DNA of 64,000 nucleotides from Heliopora coerulea (GCA_030142905.1 JASJOG010000117.1:1-64000), one strand, 5' to 3'; counted from the stretch's first letter, positions 1 through 11,621 are shown. Numbers and translations: made by a program. The notes: a model not told the origin generated them from the sequence alone.

Positions 1-780
1 TTTGCGTGCAACAGTGAGTTCGAAATCATCACCAACAGCATAATAGCGTATTTTGGGGAAGGTTTAGTAAACTCCTCTTGAAACTATCCAATATTACACG
101 ACTCTATGGGACCAACAAAAACCAACGAATGAAACTTGACGCGTGGAATAGTATCGCTGAATAAAAACAGAAGTTGAGCGTCTATTTTTCTCAACGAAGA
201 ACCGACCAGACGCAACAATTCGTAATTAATTCGGGGAGTAATTCGAAAGTATAGATAAAAGTGTTCTTCATCACTCCCCAGTTCTTTAGAATGGTGAAAA
301 TTGCCCCGTTCGATCCGTTATTTGTTGATTTGTCAAACCCACCACCGTTAGCTTCCTTCCGTTGTTTTTTGGGGGTTTTTTTTCTTTCGCTTAATGTCCT
401 CACGTTCAATAATTTTTGTTGCACTTGCAGCAAATCATGCTGATTGTTTCGCAGCCATTTTGGTTTAGTCGCGTTCACAAGGTCGCTATCTATAAGTTTC
501 TATTAGTTGCGTGACCTGCATGCGCGCAAACAATGTGTCTTAGCCTTTAGTCTGCAATGTTTAGTACGACGACTGAGGCCATTCCACAGGGAAACGGATA
601 TTGCGCAGTGGTTCGCCTTCGTACAAAACTCAACTTCGATGTTACTTCGTCCAATACTAGCATTAATTTACTGGGAGAAGCCCCAACAAGTTCCTTTGCG
701 CAAATACTGTACTTAGTTAACTGAATACATTACACAGTTCTATACTACGAGTCCACGAAATTTGTTCTTCGAACACTCAC
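1..780. other. Left edge; intron of the kinase gene, nothing coding seen
   Basis: I searched both strands for the next exon of the phosphorylase kinase gamma gene, which should begin with a W-S-x-G-V type motif, and found none. The small ORFs here have no family motifs and no splice sites that fit. The stretch is read as intron sequence of the minus-strand kinase gene. Confidence 0.5.
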
Positions 781-871
781 AAATCCACCTTGAATCCATA
801 GCCCGGCTCATCGTCATACATACTAGCTCGGAGAACTTCTGGCGATAAATAACCAAGGGTACCACACAGAT
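781..871 (-). CDS. phkg: phkg coding exon 7 (activation loop)
   Basis: Encodes DLCGTLGYLSPEVLRASMYD followed by D-E-P-G-Y-G-F-K-V-D. The family equivalent reads E-V-C-G-T-P-S-Y-L-A-P-E then a short acidic insert, G-Y-G-x-x-V-D. The acceptor follows GTGTTTCAG; the donor GTGAGT is at 775-780. The exon ends in phase 2, so the gene continues beyond the window. Confidence 0.92.
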
Positions 872-3800
872 CTGAAACACATACATTGAAATTGAAATGC
901 CAACTAATATAACAGTGACCTGGTCACCTTGAGCCGAATGTTCAAAGAACGACCACCCACTAATTAGCCCATGTTTTAGTTTCGTATATTTTTGTTGAAC
1001 AACCTTAAGTAGTTCAAATTTTTCCGCACAAAATATTTTTGAATGCACCGCGAAAGCCATTCATAGAAAATTCAGAATTTGACCGTAACAGTTTTTCTAA
1101 CCCAGCATTAACTCTTTCGTTATGGGAGCTCTCCACTTGACGAGTAAAATCGTCGGGCGTTAGCCAGAGTAAAATAATGGAAGTCTTATGCCACCGGGAA
1201 AAGTCAAAATAACTGTCTTATAGAATAATTCATGAACGTTTGTAAAGCTCTAACCTCAGAAAAGCGATTTGATGAACCTTAGCTCACCTTCTGAGTCTTG
1301 GTAGTTCAATGGCTAAAGCGTCTCACCGGTCATCAGAATGTTGCGGGTTCGATCCCCGTCTGGGGCTTAGAAATCGTTTTTCTGAGGTTAAGTGGAGCTC
1401 GATGAACGTTAACCTTATATTCAAGGTATCTCCAAGCTCTCACATTTCCAATATATATCGTATTAATAACGTTATCAACATATCGTGGCTGCCGCTTAGG
1501 ATGCACTTATGTCGAACTTGCACCTTAGCCCGCCCATCTGAGTCTTGGTAGCTCAATGGTTAGAGCCTCTCACCAGTCATCAGATTGCGGGCTCGATCTC
1601 TGTCTGAGGCTCAGAAATCGTTTTTCTGAGCTTAGAATGTGACGAATGTTTATCGTCCAAGGTATCTCCAAGCTGTCACTTTTCCAACATATATCGCAAA
1701 CTCACTCAAACTGTCTCGTATCTATAACCGAGATAGTGCACCTTGTGTCTAAAGAGTGTTACACGCACGATTTTTTTATCGGGCGATTTTCATTCGAATT
1801 ATGCAGCAATCCCAGGACAGTCTACGCAGCAAAATTTCTACTTATGACTCACTCCAGCTTGCCCTCCAAGTTCTCGTGAGTTTAATACATACATCAGGAT
1901 GACAATCGCGAGGCTTAAAACCGTACGTGTAACGGTGCCTTAAGGCTGTTTTCCACTGAACGAATTTTATCACGTTAATCGACATTTCAATGTGTAAAAC
2001 TGAATAGGTTTCTCATTAGTCACAGTCGAGAAAATGTCGCTTTGCGCGATAAAATTCACCTAGAGAAAAACAGCCTTTAATCGGTGATTTGCGATTCCCC
2101 TGATGAGAATTGAACTTGGAGCAATCTGGTGACTGGTGAGACACTCTACAGGTAAATATTAGACAAGCTGGACTCAGATGACCTGCCTTTCGCTATCCAT
2201 CAGATGGTCCCGGGTTTGATTCCAAGAATATAGTCAGCTCAAAACAGTACTACGTTTTAACACTAATTAAATGATGTCGGTAAAAAAGTATCGAAATTAT
2301 GTCGTTTCTTGGGAAAAGGGTTTAATAACAGGCTAAGCATGAATGTTGACAGTTTCGTAAACTTTACTGTCCACTTGAGTTTGGAATGTGGTGTAAGGTT
2401 GTCTTATTTCTTTGGAGTATTTAAATTTATGTATACACCGTATACAGCTTTCACGTTACAACTGGACGAGTAGTTCAGTGTTCACTTACAGAAGAAACGG
2501 TTCGATGCGTTCCACATTGAAAACTGATAGAAATAGGAATTTCTTTTCGTATAAATGCCTAGGTTACAATTCCTATACCTGACTCTCCATAAAAAGCGAA
2601 TTGTTTTTACCTGTAAGTGTTTCGCCGTCTTCCAGCTCTTTAGCAAACCCGAAATCTGATAATTTTATTGTTTTGGTATCATTAAGAAGGATATTCTCAG
2701 GCTGAAAAGGAATTAAAACATTGGTCATGGCCTGGAGTGGCGTCAGCGTATCAGCTACGGTAACATGGATTCGGAACCTACCGGCCGTAATCGAGGGCAG
2801 TTTTCAACAGCTGTATTGAGATCAGAGAACGTTAAAAAATGGAACATGATTTCTTGGTTGTACATAAACATCACCAAGAGTCAGTTGTCTAAAAAGGTGA
2901 TTAACTTTAACCATCGTTAGGGTCAAGTACGCGGTTAATTACTTAACAAATGTTAGTAAGCAGCATGGTAAAATCAGGGGCGTAGTTTACGAGGGGGTGT
3001 GGCGGGTGTTACACCCCGAATAGTTCGTGAAAAACCCCAGAAAATTCGGGCAAAATTTGGTCTGGTAAAGTAGGTGAAAATCCCTTTTGGTTACTAATTT
3101 ACTTTACATATTACGGCTGCGGGGCTGAGGCTACACCATACATGACCTGAATGCGCCTCAAATTAAATTCGGGCAATTTTTGATACGGTACAATATTCGT
3201 GCAAATTAAGCAGGACACCTCCCCAACGCCCTTGGTGTAACCTGGGGCTTTACCTGGGGCGTAACCTTACGTCCCTGGGTAAAATCATGTCACATGAATT
3301 GTTTTCTTGGGATTTCAAACTTTGTTACATTTGAGGCCAAGAATCTGGAGAATAGAATCAGATCCGAGTGTTAGGTTATACGTATGAGATTTTTTCCATT
3401 GGAAAGTTTTATACAATAGGTTTAATCGCGTAATTAAACTGATTTAAAACGCGAAGGTTGATTAAATTGGGTCTTGAAAATGATTGACATGATTAGGCAA
3501 ATTTCAAAGTAAAGCTTTGTACTTGACGTCATAGTCACCATATTGGTGCTCACTGACAATAGTATTTTGATTATTTTCTTTTGTCAGGGACAACAATGTC
3601 TCCACCATACCCTTTTGATATTCGAGTCCCTAGGGACTGATTGAATACGCTCTATTGTTTACTCTACAATGCTATCGGTCGTCCAACGAGGTATGGTAAG
3701 TTTTCTGGGCTTGCAAAACAAGCGTAGTAAAAAGTCCCTTCATGAAAACTATTTGAGCGAATTACCTTTAAGTCTCTGTGAACAATATTTTTCGAATGCA

Positions 3801-6800
3801 TGTATTTCACAGCTATCAGTATTTCATACATCACTCTCCTAGAATAGTAAAGAAAATACCAATTTCCATAAATACGTCACATTTACCCGAGGGAAAATGA
3901 CTCTCGAGATCTACAAGGTAGGTGTACGCACACTTAGGGGCTGGTTACTAGTAAGAGTGTCAGCAAGTTCCTGTAATTTAGTATCACGATTTAGATGATC
4001 GACGAACGTTCGTCAAGCCCTAACCTTCCCATCTCCAACATATATCGACTTAATATCATTGTCAACATATCGTGGCTGCCACTTAGACAGCACGTGTGTC
4101 GAACCAGTGAACTCGATCTCCATATCTGGAATGGAAACTGGCCAATGAAATGTGAAGCCTAGATGGTCGCCAATGGAGGGCAATTTTGTACATCAGTTTT
4201 AGTCTTCTACGCGGTGTTGCATGTCAGTTTTAGTCTCCCACGCGACTTCTTTCATTTTCAGAAGAGTTTTCCTTCAAAATACATTCTAAACATGTCTTCA
4301 AAGGACAGAAATGAGTTTAAAAATTTTAAATATATTTCGACAAAGTCAAACTGAGTTACAGGTTATATTTTTTTACGAAAATAAATCACCACACTAACGA
4401 GAAACCTGATAAAACGATCCGCAAGAATTACTTCAGGAAACTATTAAATGCGCGTCCACTTTCTACCGTTAGTTTAGCAACTTTAGACAATTTAGCACAT
4501 ATCTTAGGCCACATGGCCATAATGAATACTCGTTTATGTAAAATTGATTCAGTAATATTTCGTCTGAGCATTTTTTTTCCATGGTTGTGAATGCTTTCGG
4601 AGCCGAGCCAAACAAAATCTTAAGATTGAAGTCGTGTAAAAGACTGGAACTGACGTACAAGACCGCGAAGAGGACTGAAACCGACGTACAAAATTTCCCT
4701 CCATGGGTGACCCAGTGAACTCAATTTCCATATCTGTAATCCTAACTGGCCAATGAAAAGTGAAGCCAAGTTTGCCGCCCATGGAGGCCAATTTTGGACG
4801 TCAGTTTTAGTCCCCTACGCGGGTTTATACGTCAGTTTTAATCTCCCACGCGACTTTTTACTTTTTTTGAAAATTTTTCTTATTGAAAATACACACAAAA
4901 CATGTCTTCAAAAGATAGAAATGAGTTTAAGAATTTCAAATATGTTTCGACAAAGTCAAACCGAGTCACAGGTTGTATATTTCCACAAAAATAAATTACC
5001 AAACTGACGAGAAGCCTAATAAAACGGTCCCGAAAAGTTACTTGAAGAAAATATTAAGTGCACGTCCTTTTTTTACCGTCAGTTTACCATCTTTAGGAAA
5101 TTTAGAACAGTTCTCAGGCCACACGGCAATAACGAATCCTTTTAAACACTCGAATATGTAAAACTGGTCCAGTAATAATTCGTCTGTGCACTTTTTCCAT
5201 GGTTATGAATGTTTTCAAAGTCGAGCCAAACAAAAACTGAAAATTAGCGTCGTGTAATGGGCGGCCATCTTGGCTTCACTTTTTGCCCGAGCAAATGACT
5301 GGGAGTTAGCATTCCAGATATGCAAACTGAGTTCACTGTGTGGAATTTGCACCTTAGCTCGCCAATTCAGTCTCGGTAGGCTCAATGGTTCGAGCGTCTC
5401 ACCGGTCATCTGAAGGTTGCGGGTTCGATCCCTGTCTGGGGTTCAGGAGTCGCTTTTCTGAGGTTAGAGCTTGACGAATGTTCATGGACCATCGAGCTTC
5501 TGGTCATGTTATCAATAGTAAAAATGTCACAATTAACCACAGTACCATTTGTGAATCAGTCTAATACTGAAAGGTTACCGTGTCTAAATAATTTTAAATA
5601 AATCAACCCGAAAAACTGAAATCGGACGGGATTCGATCTCGCATCTTCGGGTTTCTGGACCGCTGCTTTACCAGTCGAGTTGTCATGTCAAGCCAAGATT
5701 TCTTTATAAATGGACAAGATATTCCAGTGACTGCTCAACGCCTATCCGTGAAGATGTGCTAAGTCTCGATTCCATTTCAAAAGTACCCTCAGGGCAACAA
5801 TAAGTGAAAATTTCATCACCAACTTACTCTGAGAAACCAATTCGAACTACTGAGTTCATGCAGTAGAGCTGAATTCGAACTTGTATCTTTGGGTTTGCAG
5901 ACAGCTGCTCTACCAGTCAAACTTTCGTGTCAACTGAAAACAGTATGCTCCTTTAATTCATTATTGTTCATTACAATTTTAACAGAGTAAGCTAGCATAG
6001 GTCAGCATCGATTTTGCATCTATGATTGAACAGGTCTTGTCATGCTGTATTTAAACGCAATTTTGCATCAGTGCTGCAGCAAGACAATGTTTTTATACAC
6101 TGCTTATAGATCAGGTAGACCACCACCAAAGATGATCACCACTGAGGGTGATGAAACGCCAGTCACCAGCAGTCCCTCTCAAGACTACACTTTACTGGAC
6201 GACCTACCATCACCAACATGTATTAATCAGATTTAATCTCTTTCTTTTCTTGTTTGTTTTTTGTTTGTTTTTTATTTTTAATTTTTTTATTTTTTTTTTT
6301 TTTTTGTATTCACTGTGCATGAAACTAATACATTGTTTCCCCTTCATTCAACACCATGGAAATAACCTTGCTTAAAAGCAATGCAGTTATCCCTGTAATA
6401 GAATCCGTCTAAGTTGCACTAATGATCTGTGTGTTGTACCGTCTTAGGAAAAACATCCTGAAGGTTGTTCGTTGTTATGCATCACTCTTTTAGACGGTTC
6501 AAAGGTAGAGATAATAAAAAAGAAGAAACTAGAATTGAGTGTTGAAATGTTGGGTAGCATTAAAGGTCTAAATTTTTAAGCAATGTTTAAAAAACGAGCA
6601 GGAGTGCTTTATCGGATATAAAACACGAGGCGACAGCCGAGTGTTTTAGATCCGATAAAGCGCGTACTGCGAGTTTTTTGAACGGCTTATAAAACTAAAC
6701 ATTTTATACGCTAATTCCTTACGTAAGTTTGGCAATTTCTGTTTTATAAGGAGAAAAATAATGAGGAAAATTTGAAGAGAAATTCATGATAAAGTCACAC

Positions 6801-9800
6801 GTGTCTTTATCACGTATAAAGATACGACACGGTTATGATTTTCTTTTGCATTTTCTTCATGAATCATTAATGAGTTTTTTAAGTTACATTCAAAGTATGT
6901 CAAGTAAGAAAGAGAAGCACCGACTATCTCATATAAAAAGGACGGTAGTTAACATATTTAAAACAAACCTGGCTCTTTTTTCTGAGAATGTCACATCTTT
7001 GGTAAGCTCATCAAACAGCTCACCCCCAACAGCACTAAGAGTGAAATAACAGTGTATGTTGCTTAATGAAACCTCACATACGGCCTGGATCAGCGATTAC
7101 CCAATGCAGAAATGACGGTCACCTACTGAGGATTAAACTACAGGGGGTATGCCTCCTGTAGCAAATTTGAAATTTAAAGCTAATTGCCATTTTGGGCACT
7201 TTGGTGATAGCTATAACTGAAGTCTTCCCTCATTTAACAAGATGGAAAACCGGAAGTATTTTCCAATTCTTGTTCTCTGAGAATATGATTTTTTTACCAA
7301 TGACTGAATATTGCAAACTGCCCTAATGGGGGCCTTAAGCCCCCTGACCATCCCTGGCTACACCCATGACCTTACAATAATTGATATATGAAGGACTGTT
7401 TAAATGGGCGATTTTTGGTACGATTTTTTAGCCTCCTGACACATGCAATCTATTAGATTGACTTACAGCTCATTTGTGCAAAGTTATACCTGAGTTATAC
7501 AGTACAATACTTTGGTGAGTTGTTTACTCACTTGCATGCTTCAGGATGAGAAAAATTGCAAGAAGAATTGCCTGTTTTAACAGCTCTTGGCAAATATGGC
7601 TAAAAACAATCTTCAAATTAGAGAAGTAAGCATTTCCAACAAAAAACAGGAAACCAGATTGAAATTGAGTGGCACAATGCTACACACGTATAACTATTAC
7701 CATGTTCTAATATGATTGAAAATGCCGCAATTGCTTTTACTATAAAGCACAAGTACAGTTACAGTACAACTCTACTGATTTGCTGGTCTCAATACTGGCA
7801 ATATATTGTACACAGGCAGTCAAAATGAACTGCTCATGCTCGACTTTTTGCACAGCGAAGGGTTACAATTGCTTACAATCTGCACCAAAGACTTTAGTTA
7901 ACCTGCATGCCAGAACACTTTATTTCAGTAGGTTTTAAGGCATAATCCACAATTTTCATCAGGATTTGTTGCCATTTTAAGCAGTTTTCAAGGGAAGGTG
8001 TGGTCTATTCCAAATTTATCAGAACATCACTTTGAGTGATTGGTGCAGCGAGACTCTCAGGCCAGGTGCAAACTGCGAAGACTACGGGTTCAAAACCAAG
8101 GATAAGCCTTGAATATCATGGGAAGGTGCTTGCATGATCAGAAGAAGTCTACTCACCAAGACAGATTGCTGTTTGAGAGGGCAGCAGTCAAAGAAGTGTC
8201 AGTGACATCTTAAAGAAACAGCAACTGACAAATGCAAAAGAACTATGTACAGCTGTCAATGCTGCCTGGGAAGGATTTCCACATGAACGCTTAGTTAATT
8301 TGATCAACAGCATGTCTAGCAGATGCAAAGCTGTCATCAAGGCCAGAAGAGGGCCCACAAACTGTTAAATTTTTCTTCACTTATAGTTTCAAGTCTTATT
8401 TTTGGTGTTCTGGTGCTCTGTGAGAATGTTACTTAATATCACTATCTGCCCTGCTGGTGAGCAGTTCTTTTTGACTGCCTGAGTACATTGCATCATCAGA
8501 GATCAAGTACCTTGTAAGTCACTCATGTAATATTAAACATTGACTGTGAAAAATGATTGTCAAAAAGCAGAAGCCAGGTAGGACTGCTGTTCCTCAGCTG
8601 TGTAGATTTTTAACATCAGTTTTCAAAGGATATGCTATCTGTTACTTCCAGTCAATTATTAGATTGGCACATTGCAACTCAAGGGGATGGGAACTACAAT
8701 TCAAAGCATTCAAAGATTGACAGAGGGATTAAGGACCTATACATGCATGTACAGCACAATGCCTTGTCCCAGCAGGTAAATAGGACTACAGTAAATAGCA
8801 AAAGCAAAATCTTTGCCCAAAGTGTATCAGTACAGCAAGAAGCTCAGCCCAGCCATCAGGGGATGAGATTATGAGTTAACTTCAATACTGAAGGTACATA
8901 TACCTTGCATGCAGGAAATAAATTCAGTGTCTGAATAAATAATTTCTAAAAGATATACTTACAGTTCAAACACCAAGAAGAAGAAAGTTGGTGACTCAAA
9001 AAAATCCACCAGTGAAACTAGAAACAGTAAAAAGAGTAAGAAATTCTTTAAAGCTTATCAAGTATACTAACACAAGAAGTCCTATAAAAGGGAGCACTCC
9101 TCTTCCTTCTGCAGTTGCAAGACATTTTTAAGTACAAAAATCTATAAATGCCAAGTTGCCCACATCATGCACAAGCAAACAGAAGGACATGACTCAGTTT
9201 GCATTCATCAACTAGTCATTTCCACTACAATAATTTCTTTAAGATCTTAGCCTATCCATAGGAATCCCAGAATAAAAGAAGTCTTTGTTAGCCCCTGATA
9301 TTCAAATTTCATCCATCATTCCATGAATATACTTGCACAATGCTTAAATTATGTAGTTCCTTGGCCTAATCAACAATTTTATTAACCATTCTTCAAACTC
9401 TAATCAATAGAAACTTGAAAAACTATCAAGTAAACTGAAAATATTTTGCACAACCAAGAAACAGCTCTACTTTATTTGTTTTAAGCAGTCACATACCTAT
9501 AAATATCACACTACACATAGTAAATTATATACATGATGTTAATGTACATGTAAACCACCAAAAAAACTTGTTAGAAATGTACTCACTAATGTTATGATGG
9601 CCTGATAAAGTTTGTAAGATTTTTGTCTCATTTCTTGTGATTTCTCCAATGTCAGCTCCACCATGATCACCCAATTTGTCAACTATTTTAACAGCATATT
9701 CCTGACCTGAGGCTTTATGCACACACCGCCTGACAACACTGCACAAACCCCTACCAACAAAAAACCCAGCAGGTAAAATTTCTAAATAATTACAATACAC

Positions 9801-11621
9801 TGTACAGATTATTATGCTAAAAATGAAATTATTATTTTACACACATGTATTTAGTCCACCTTTGAAAACATCTGATAGAAATGAAATATGATCAAGTAAG
9901 GAAAATAACCTGGATGTTAAATTTAAAATTTTCAGTCCATGGACAAAATCTAAAATATCCCTTGACATTGTCATGAAATTTTACTGTCCTAAGACATTTT
10001 TGTTTAACCTAGGTCAAATTCTTACAATCATTAAAGGTTGAAATCTGACCATGTCCAACATATAAAATTAGATTTTTCATGGGAGATTAATGTTTACAGT
10101 ATATTGCATTTGGAAATCTAGAGTTGTTGACTGCATGAAATACATAATTAATTTTTTGAAATATATAACAGAGTTTCATTTTTTACACAGATTTCTATTT
10201 TCAGTGATAATTACTGTACTATATGGAGTTCAGAGGTATGTTTATTAGTTAACAAAATTTCCTAACTCTGATATTCATGTAAGTGTCAGCTAATCCCTGT
10301 GAACTCAATTGTTAATCAAAACTGGCCTTTGAGTAAATGAAAAAAGTTTTCAATTTATCGATATTTGCTACCTATCCTCAGCCATGTCTGCAATATCACC
10401 AACTAAATTAGACTATTCCACATACAGCACAGTTTTTGTGATCACTATTGAACTGTTTGTTCTTCAACAGTTATCATTAATATATTAAACATGGCTGGAC
10501 ATGTGACTAAAAATTGAACAGTCCACCCAAAACAGAAAAATATCTTGCATGTGTGTTCTCATAATTTATGGCTAGTTCACTTTATCAATCAAACAGTGGG
10601 GATAATCTGGCCTGGATATGCCATATCCCAAATACTGACATCAGGTACCTGATAAAATCTAGCTAGTAGTCCTCCCAAACAACATTACAAAGACCATTTT
10701 TCGTTTTCACCCAAAACTATAGTCATTGTCAAATTCAGCAGAAACAACTTAAAAACTTTCCTTGTAATAACACTTTCCAAGTGTACATGTATATCAGTTT
10801 TGTTCCAACAAATTTGTCAATGATTGTATTTATGATTAACTTTTGAAAAAAATATATGAAGAACTAAGGTATACAAGTTTGCTTATTTCCTCTCAACTTC
10901 TGTAAAATAATACTTGACTTTGGCTTCATCCTTAACAAACATGATTTCTTGAAAACGTCAACCAATATCTGTTAATTAATCGGCGTAAGTTCAGACTGTG
11001 GGTGGGTGTTATATAACTTCACTTATCCAACCTTTCTGAGAAATTATCAAACAAACAGTGTGTCATATTTAAAACACATCTAACTATCTTAATCCAATGA
11101 TAAATTCTATTTACTTTACTCTCTAGCCTGTAGGTAGCATGACCTTTACTACACACAGCGCTGATATTTCCCACCCATAGAAACGGTGTGACATTTCCTG
11201 AAGTGATTCTTGAAAGTTTTCATTAATCGAATTTACTGTGTTTGGTAAGTCCTATAGTTTATAACCAAAACGATGGAACAGATATAACACATTGAAAATG
11301 GCGTACTCTTTAATTTATCTATCAAGAGTTAAATAAGCATCAAGTAAAACTGAACTTGCTGACCATGCCAGAGTTCAGTTGTCAACACAGCAACCAAGTT
11401 TGACATGACAACTTATCGTGCGATTAATTCCTAACAATATATTACTAACAGCCATAACTAGCTCTCTTAGCTACATATTCCCATTTTACAGTCCTCTTAA
11501 AATCTATCAAAATATTTTACAAACAGTCAAGTAATACGTACGCTCCAAGCTTTTCCTTTGGCTTGTACTTTGCGTAAAATATTTGAGTCGCTTCATTCTC
11601 GACCAAGACCGTACCGTCCAT
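781..11621 (-). CDS. phkg: Phosphorylase kinase catalytic subunit gamma, N-terminal part (7 exons, partial)
   Basis: Serine/threonine kinase that phosphorylates and activates glycogen phosphorylase; in the family it works as the calmodulin-binding gamma subunit of phosphorylase kinase in the cytosol. Exons 11542-11621, 9587-9750, 8963-9017, 6969-7034, 3766-3838, 2611-2701 and 781-871 join without phase conflict into about 206 residues. Visible: glycine loop GAGLCSVV (26-33), catalytic lysine in EYAVK (K48), S-G-H-H-N-I before beta 4, GELFDELT, HRDLKPEN (142-149), DFG (162-164) and the activation loop DLCGTLGYLSPE (177-188). Where most kinases carry a phosphorylatable residue, the gamma family has an acidic one (Glu182 in mammals); here it is Asp177, which fits constitutive activity. 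The C-lobe and calmodulin-binding tail lie left of the window. Other CAMK kinases are possible but fit less well in the glycine loop and activation loop. Confidence 0.9.
1108..1203. repeat. TTAA mini-element copy (kinase intron)
   Basis: Begins TTAACTCTTTC and contains the shared core TTGACGAGTAAAATCGTC and GTTAGCCAGAGTAAAA. The same core recurs at about 15.17, 22.59, 37.27, 37.94, 42.09 and 48.82 kb. The right end here is degenerate. It is read as a non-autonomous mini-transposon relic. Confidence 0.6.
1293..1369 (+). repeat. tRNA-derived SINE head
   Basis: tRNA-like sequence with an A-box-like GGTAGTTCAATGG and a B box GGGTTCGATCCCCG. A weak acceptor stem pairs GAGTCTT with GGGGCTT. The downstream tail CAGAAATCG...TTTTTCTGAGG recurs with each copy, which marks it as a SINE and not a working tRNA gene. 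Confidence 0.7.
1540..1613 (+). repeat. Second tRNA-derived SINE head, direct orientation
   Basis: Same family as the copy at 1293, with A box GGTAGCTCAATGG and a damaged B box (GGGCTCGATCTC). The two copies are about 245 bp apart. The interval carries the SINE body, including TATCTCCAAGCTCTCAC and ACATATCGTGGCTGCC, so this is a tandem of two units. Confidence 0.68.
2611..2701 (-). CDS. phkg: phkg coding exon 6 (DFG)
   Basis: Encodes PENILLNDTKTIKLSDFGFA then KELEDGETLT. It completes HRDLKPEN and contains the magnesium-binding DFG. E-x-G-E-x-L is the gamma-subunit signature just before the activation loop. The acceptor follows CCTTTTCAG and the donor is GTAAAA. Phase in 0, out 1. Confidence 0.92.
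3766..3838 (-). CDS. phkg: phkg coding exon 5 (catalytic HRD)
   Basis: A 73-nt exon encoding RVMYEILIAVKYMHSKNIVH followed by RDLK. It carries helix E and the start of the catalytic loop, with the HRD aspartate at residue 144. The acceptor follows TACTATTCTAG and the donor is GTAATT. Phase in 2, out 0. Confidence 0.9.
3990..4105 (+). repeat. Headless SINE body
   Basis: Repeats the SINE body seen at 1394-1530: GAACGTTCGTC, CCAACATATATCG, TCAACATATCGTGGCTGCC, then CTTAG...TGTGTCGAA. The tRNA-like head is absent, so this is a truncated copy. Confidence 0.55.
4104..5259. repeat. Two diverged ~0.55-kb direct repeats
   Basis: Unit 1 (about 4104-4640) and unit 2 (about 4712-5259) share, in the same order, CCAGTGAACTC, ACTGGCCAATGAAA, CGTCAGTTTTAGTC-like blocks, CATGTCTTCAAA, ATGAGTTTAA, TTTCGACAAAGTCAAAC and GAGCCAAACAAAA. 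Short ORFs in both units are not conserved as protein. Between them, 4635-4705 is roughly the reverse complement of 4770-4850, giving a hairpin. The region lies in a kinase intron. Confidence 0.7.
5369..5445 (+). repeat. tRNA-derived SINE head
   Basis: Third forward copy: TCTCGGTAGGCTCAATGG (A box with one inserted G) and GGGTTCGATCCCTG (B box), followed by the usual TTTTCTGAGGTTAGAGCTTG tail. The unit is preceded by TTTGCACCTTAGCTCGCC, which also precedes other copies. Confidence 0.7.
5620..5935 (-). repeat. Two other tRNA-like repeat copies, minus strand
   Basis: On the minus strand, 5630-5700 reads GACTGGTAAAGCAGCGGTCC then GAGATCGAATCCCG, a tRNA-like A/B-box pair. A diverged copy is at about 5865-5930 (ACTGGTAGAGCAGCTG, then GTTCGAATTC). 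These differ from the GAGTCTCGG family and appear to be a second tRNA-related repeat family. Confidence 0.5.
6240..6310 (+). repeat. T-rich low-complexity tract
   Basis: Long T runs broken by single bases. The sequence just before it (6140-6235) contains CTCTCAAGACTACACTTTAC and GGACGACCTACC, which recur inverted at about 12,320-12,400. The tract may be the tail of a dispersed repeat. Confidence 0.5.
6608..6664. repeat. Short perfect-stem inverted repeat
   Basis: GCTTTATCGGATATAAAACA, CGAGGCGACAGCCGAG, then TGTTTTAGATCCGATAAAGC form a hairpin with arms of about 26 bp. Flanks (AAAAAACGAGCAGGAGTGC / GCGTACTGCGAGTTTTTT) extend the symmetry. It looks like a small fold-back mini-element in a kinase intron. 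Confidence 0.6.
6969..7034 (-). CDS. phkg: phkg coding exon 4
   Basis: A 66-nt exon encoding AVGGELFDELTKDVTFSEK plus R-A-R, which matches the hinge and helix D of gamma subunits (K-G-E-L-F-D-Y-L-T-x-K-V-x-L-S-E-K). The acceptor follows TTTCACTCTTAG; the donor is GTTTGT, a weaker site. Phase in 2, out 2. Confidence 0.85.
7811..8483 (+). mobile_element. Tc1/mariner-type transposon remnant
   Basis: Terminal inverted repeats CACAGGCAGTCAAAATGAAC and GTTCTTTTTGACTGCCTGAG are flanked by TA on both sides (7809-7810 and 8484-8485), the Tc1 target duplication. Inside, 8239-8369 on the plus strand encodes the end of a Tc1-type transposase: AVNAAWEGFPHERL, INSMSSRCKAVIKAR, then stop. At 673 bp the element is about half normal length, so most of the DDE domain is deleted. 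It sits in the intron between kinase exons 3 and 4. Confidence 0.8.
8963..9017 (-). CDS. phkg: phkg coding exon 3
   Basis: A 55-nt exon between a TTTCTAG acceptor and a GTAAGT donor. It encodes ISLVDFFESPTFFFLVFEL, matching the family's beta-4/beta-5 hinge (I-x-L-x-D-x-x-E-x-x-T-F-F-F-L-V-F-D-L). Phase in 1, out 2. It is too short to stand out as an ORF; it was found by homology and splice phase. Confidence 0.88.
9587..9750 (-). CDS. phkg: phkg coding exon 2
   Basis: The acceptor follows TTGTTGGTAG. Residues 27-81 carry the rest of the glycine loop (GLCSVVRRCVHK), the catalytic lysine in EYAVKIVD, a C-helix glutamate in NETKIL, and SGHHNI. The exon ends in phase 1 at a GTGAGT donor. It carries the most family-specific stretch (C-S-V-V-R-R-C-x-H-K). 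Confidence 0.92.
9760..11535. other. Kinase intron 1, no feature recognised
   Basis: AT-rich sequence between coding exons 1 and 2. I see no conserved ORF, tRNA-like box or inverted repeat of note. TTTTTACACAG and similar pyrimidine tracts occur, but no coding stretch follows them. Confidence 0.5.
11542..11621 (-). CDS. phkg: phkg coding exon 1
   Basis: Starts at ATG (minus strand, 11621) preceded by GGTC. It encodes MDGTVLVENEATQIFYAKYK and PKEKLG, matching the family's acidic N-terminus followed by Y-x-P-K-E-x-L-G. It ends in phase 2 at a strong GTACGT donor (11536-11541). The 5' untranslated region and promoter must lie right of 11,621, but I see no clear promoter motif. Confidence 0.85.

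Noticed and set aside
191..478. Minus-strand 95-codon ORF near the left edge
   Set aside because: No motif, and biased toward Lys/Asn. It does not match the kinase continuation expected here.
1293..1369. A true tRNA gene
   Set aside because: A and B boxes are present, but the anticodon stem is poor, and the same unit recurs with a fixed tail at several places. It is a tRNA-derived SINE.
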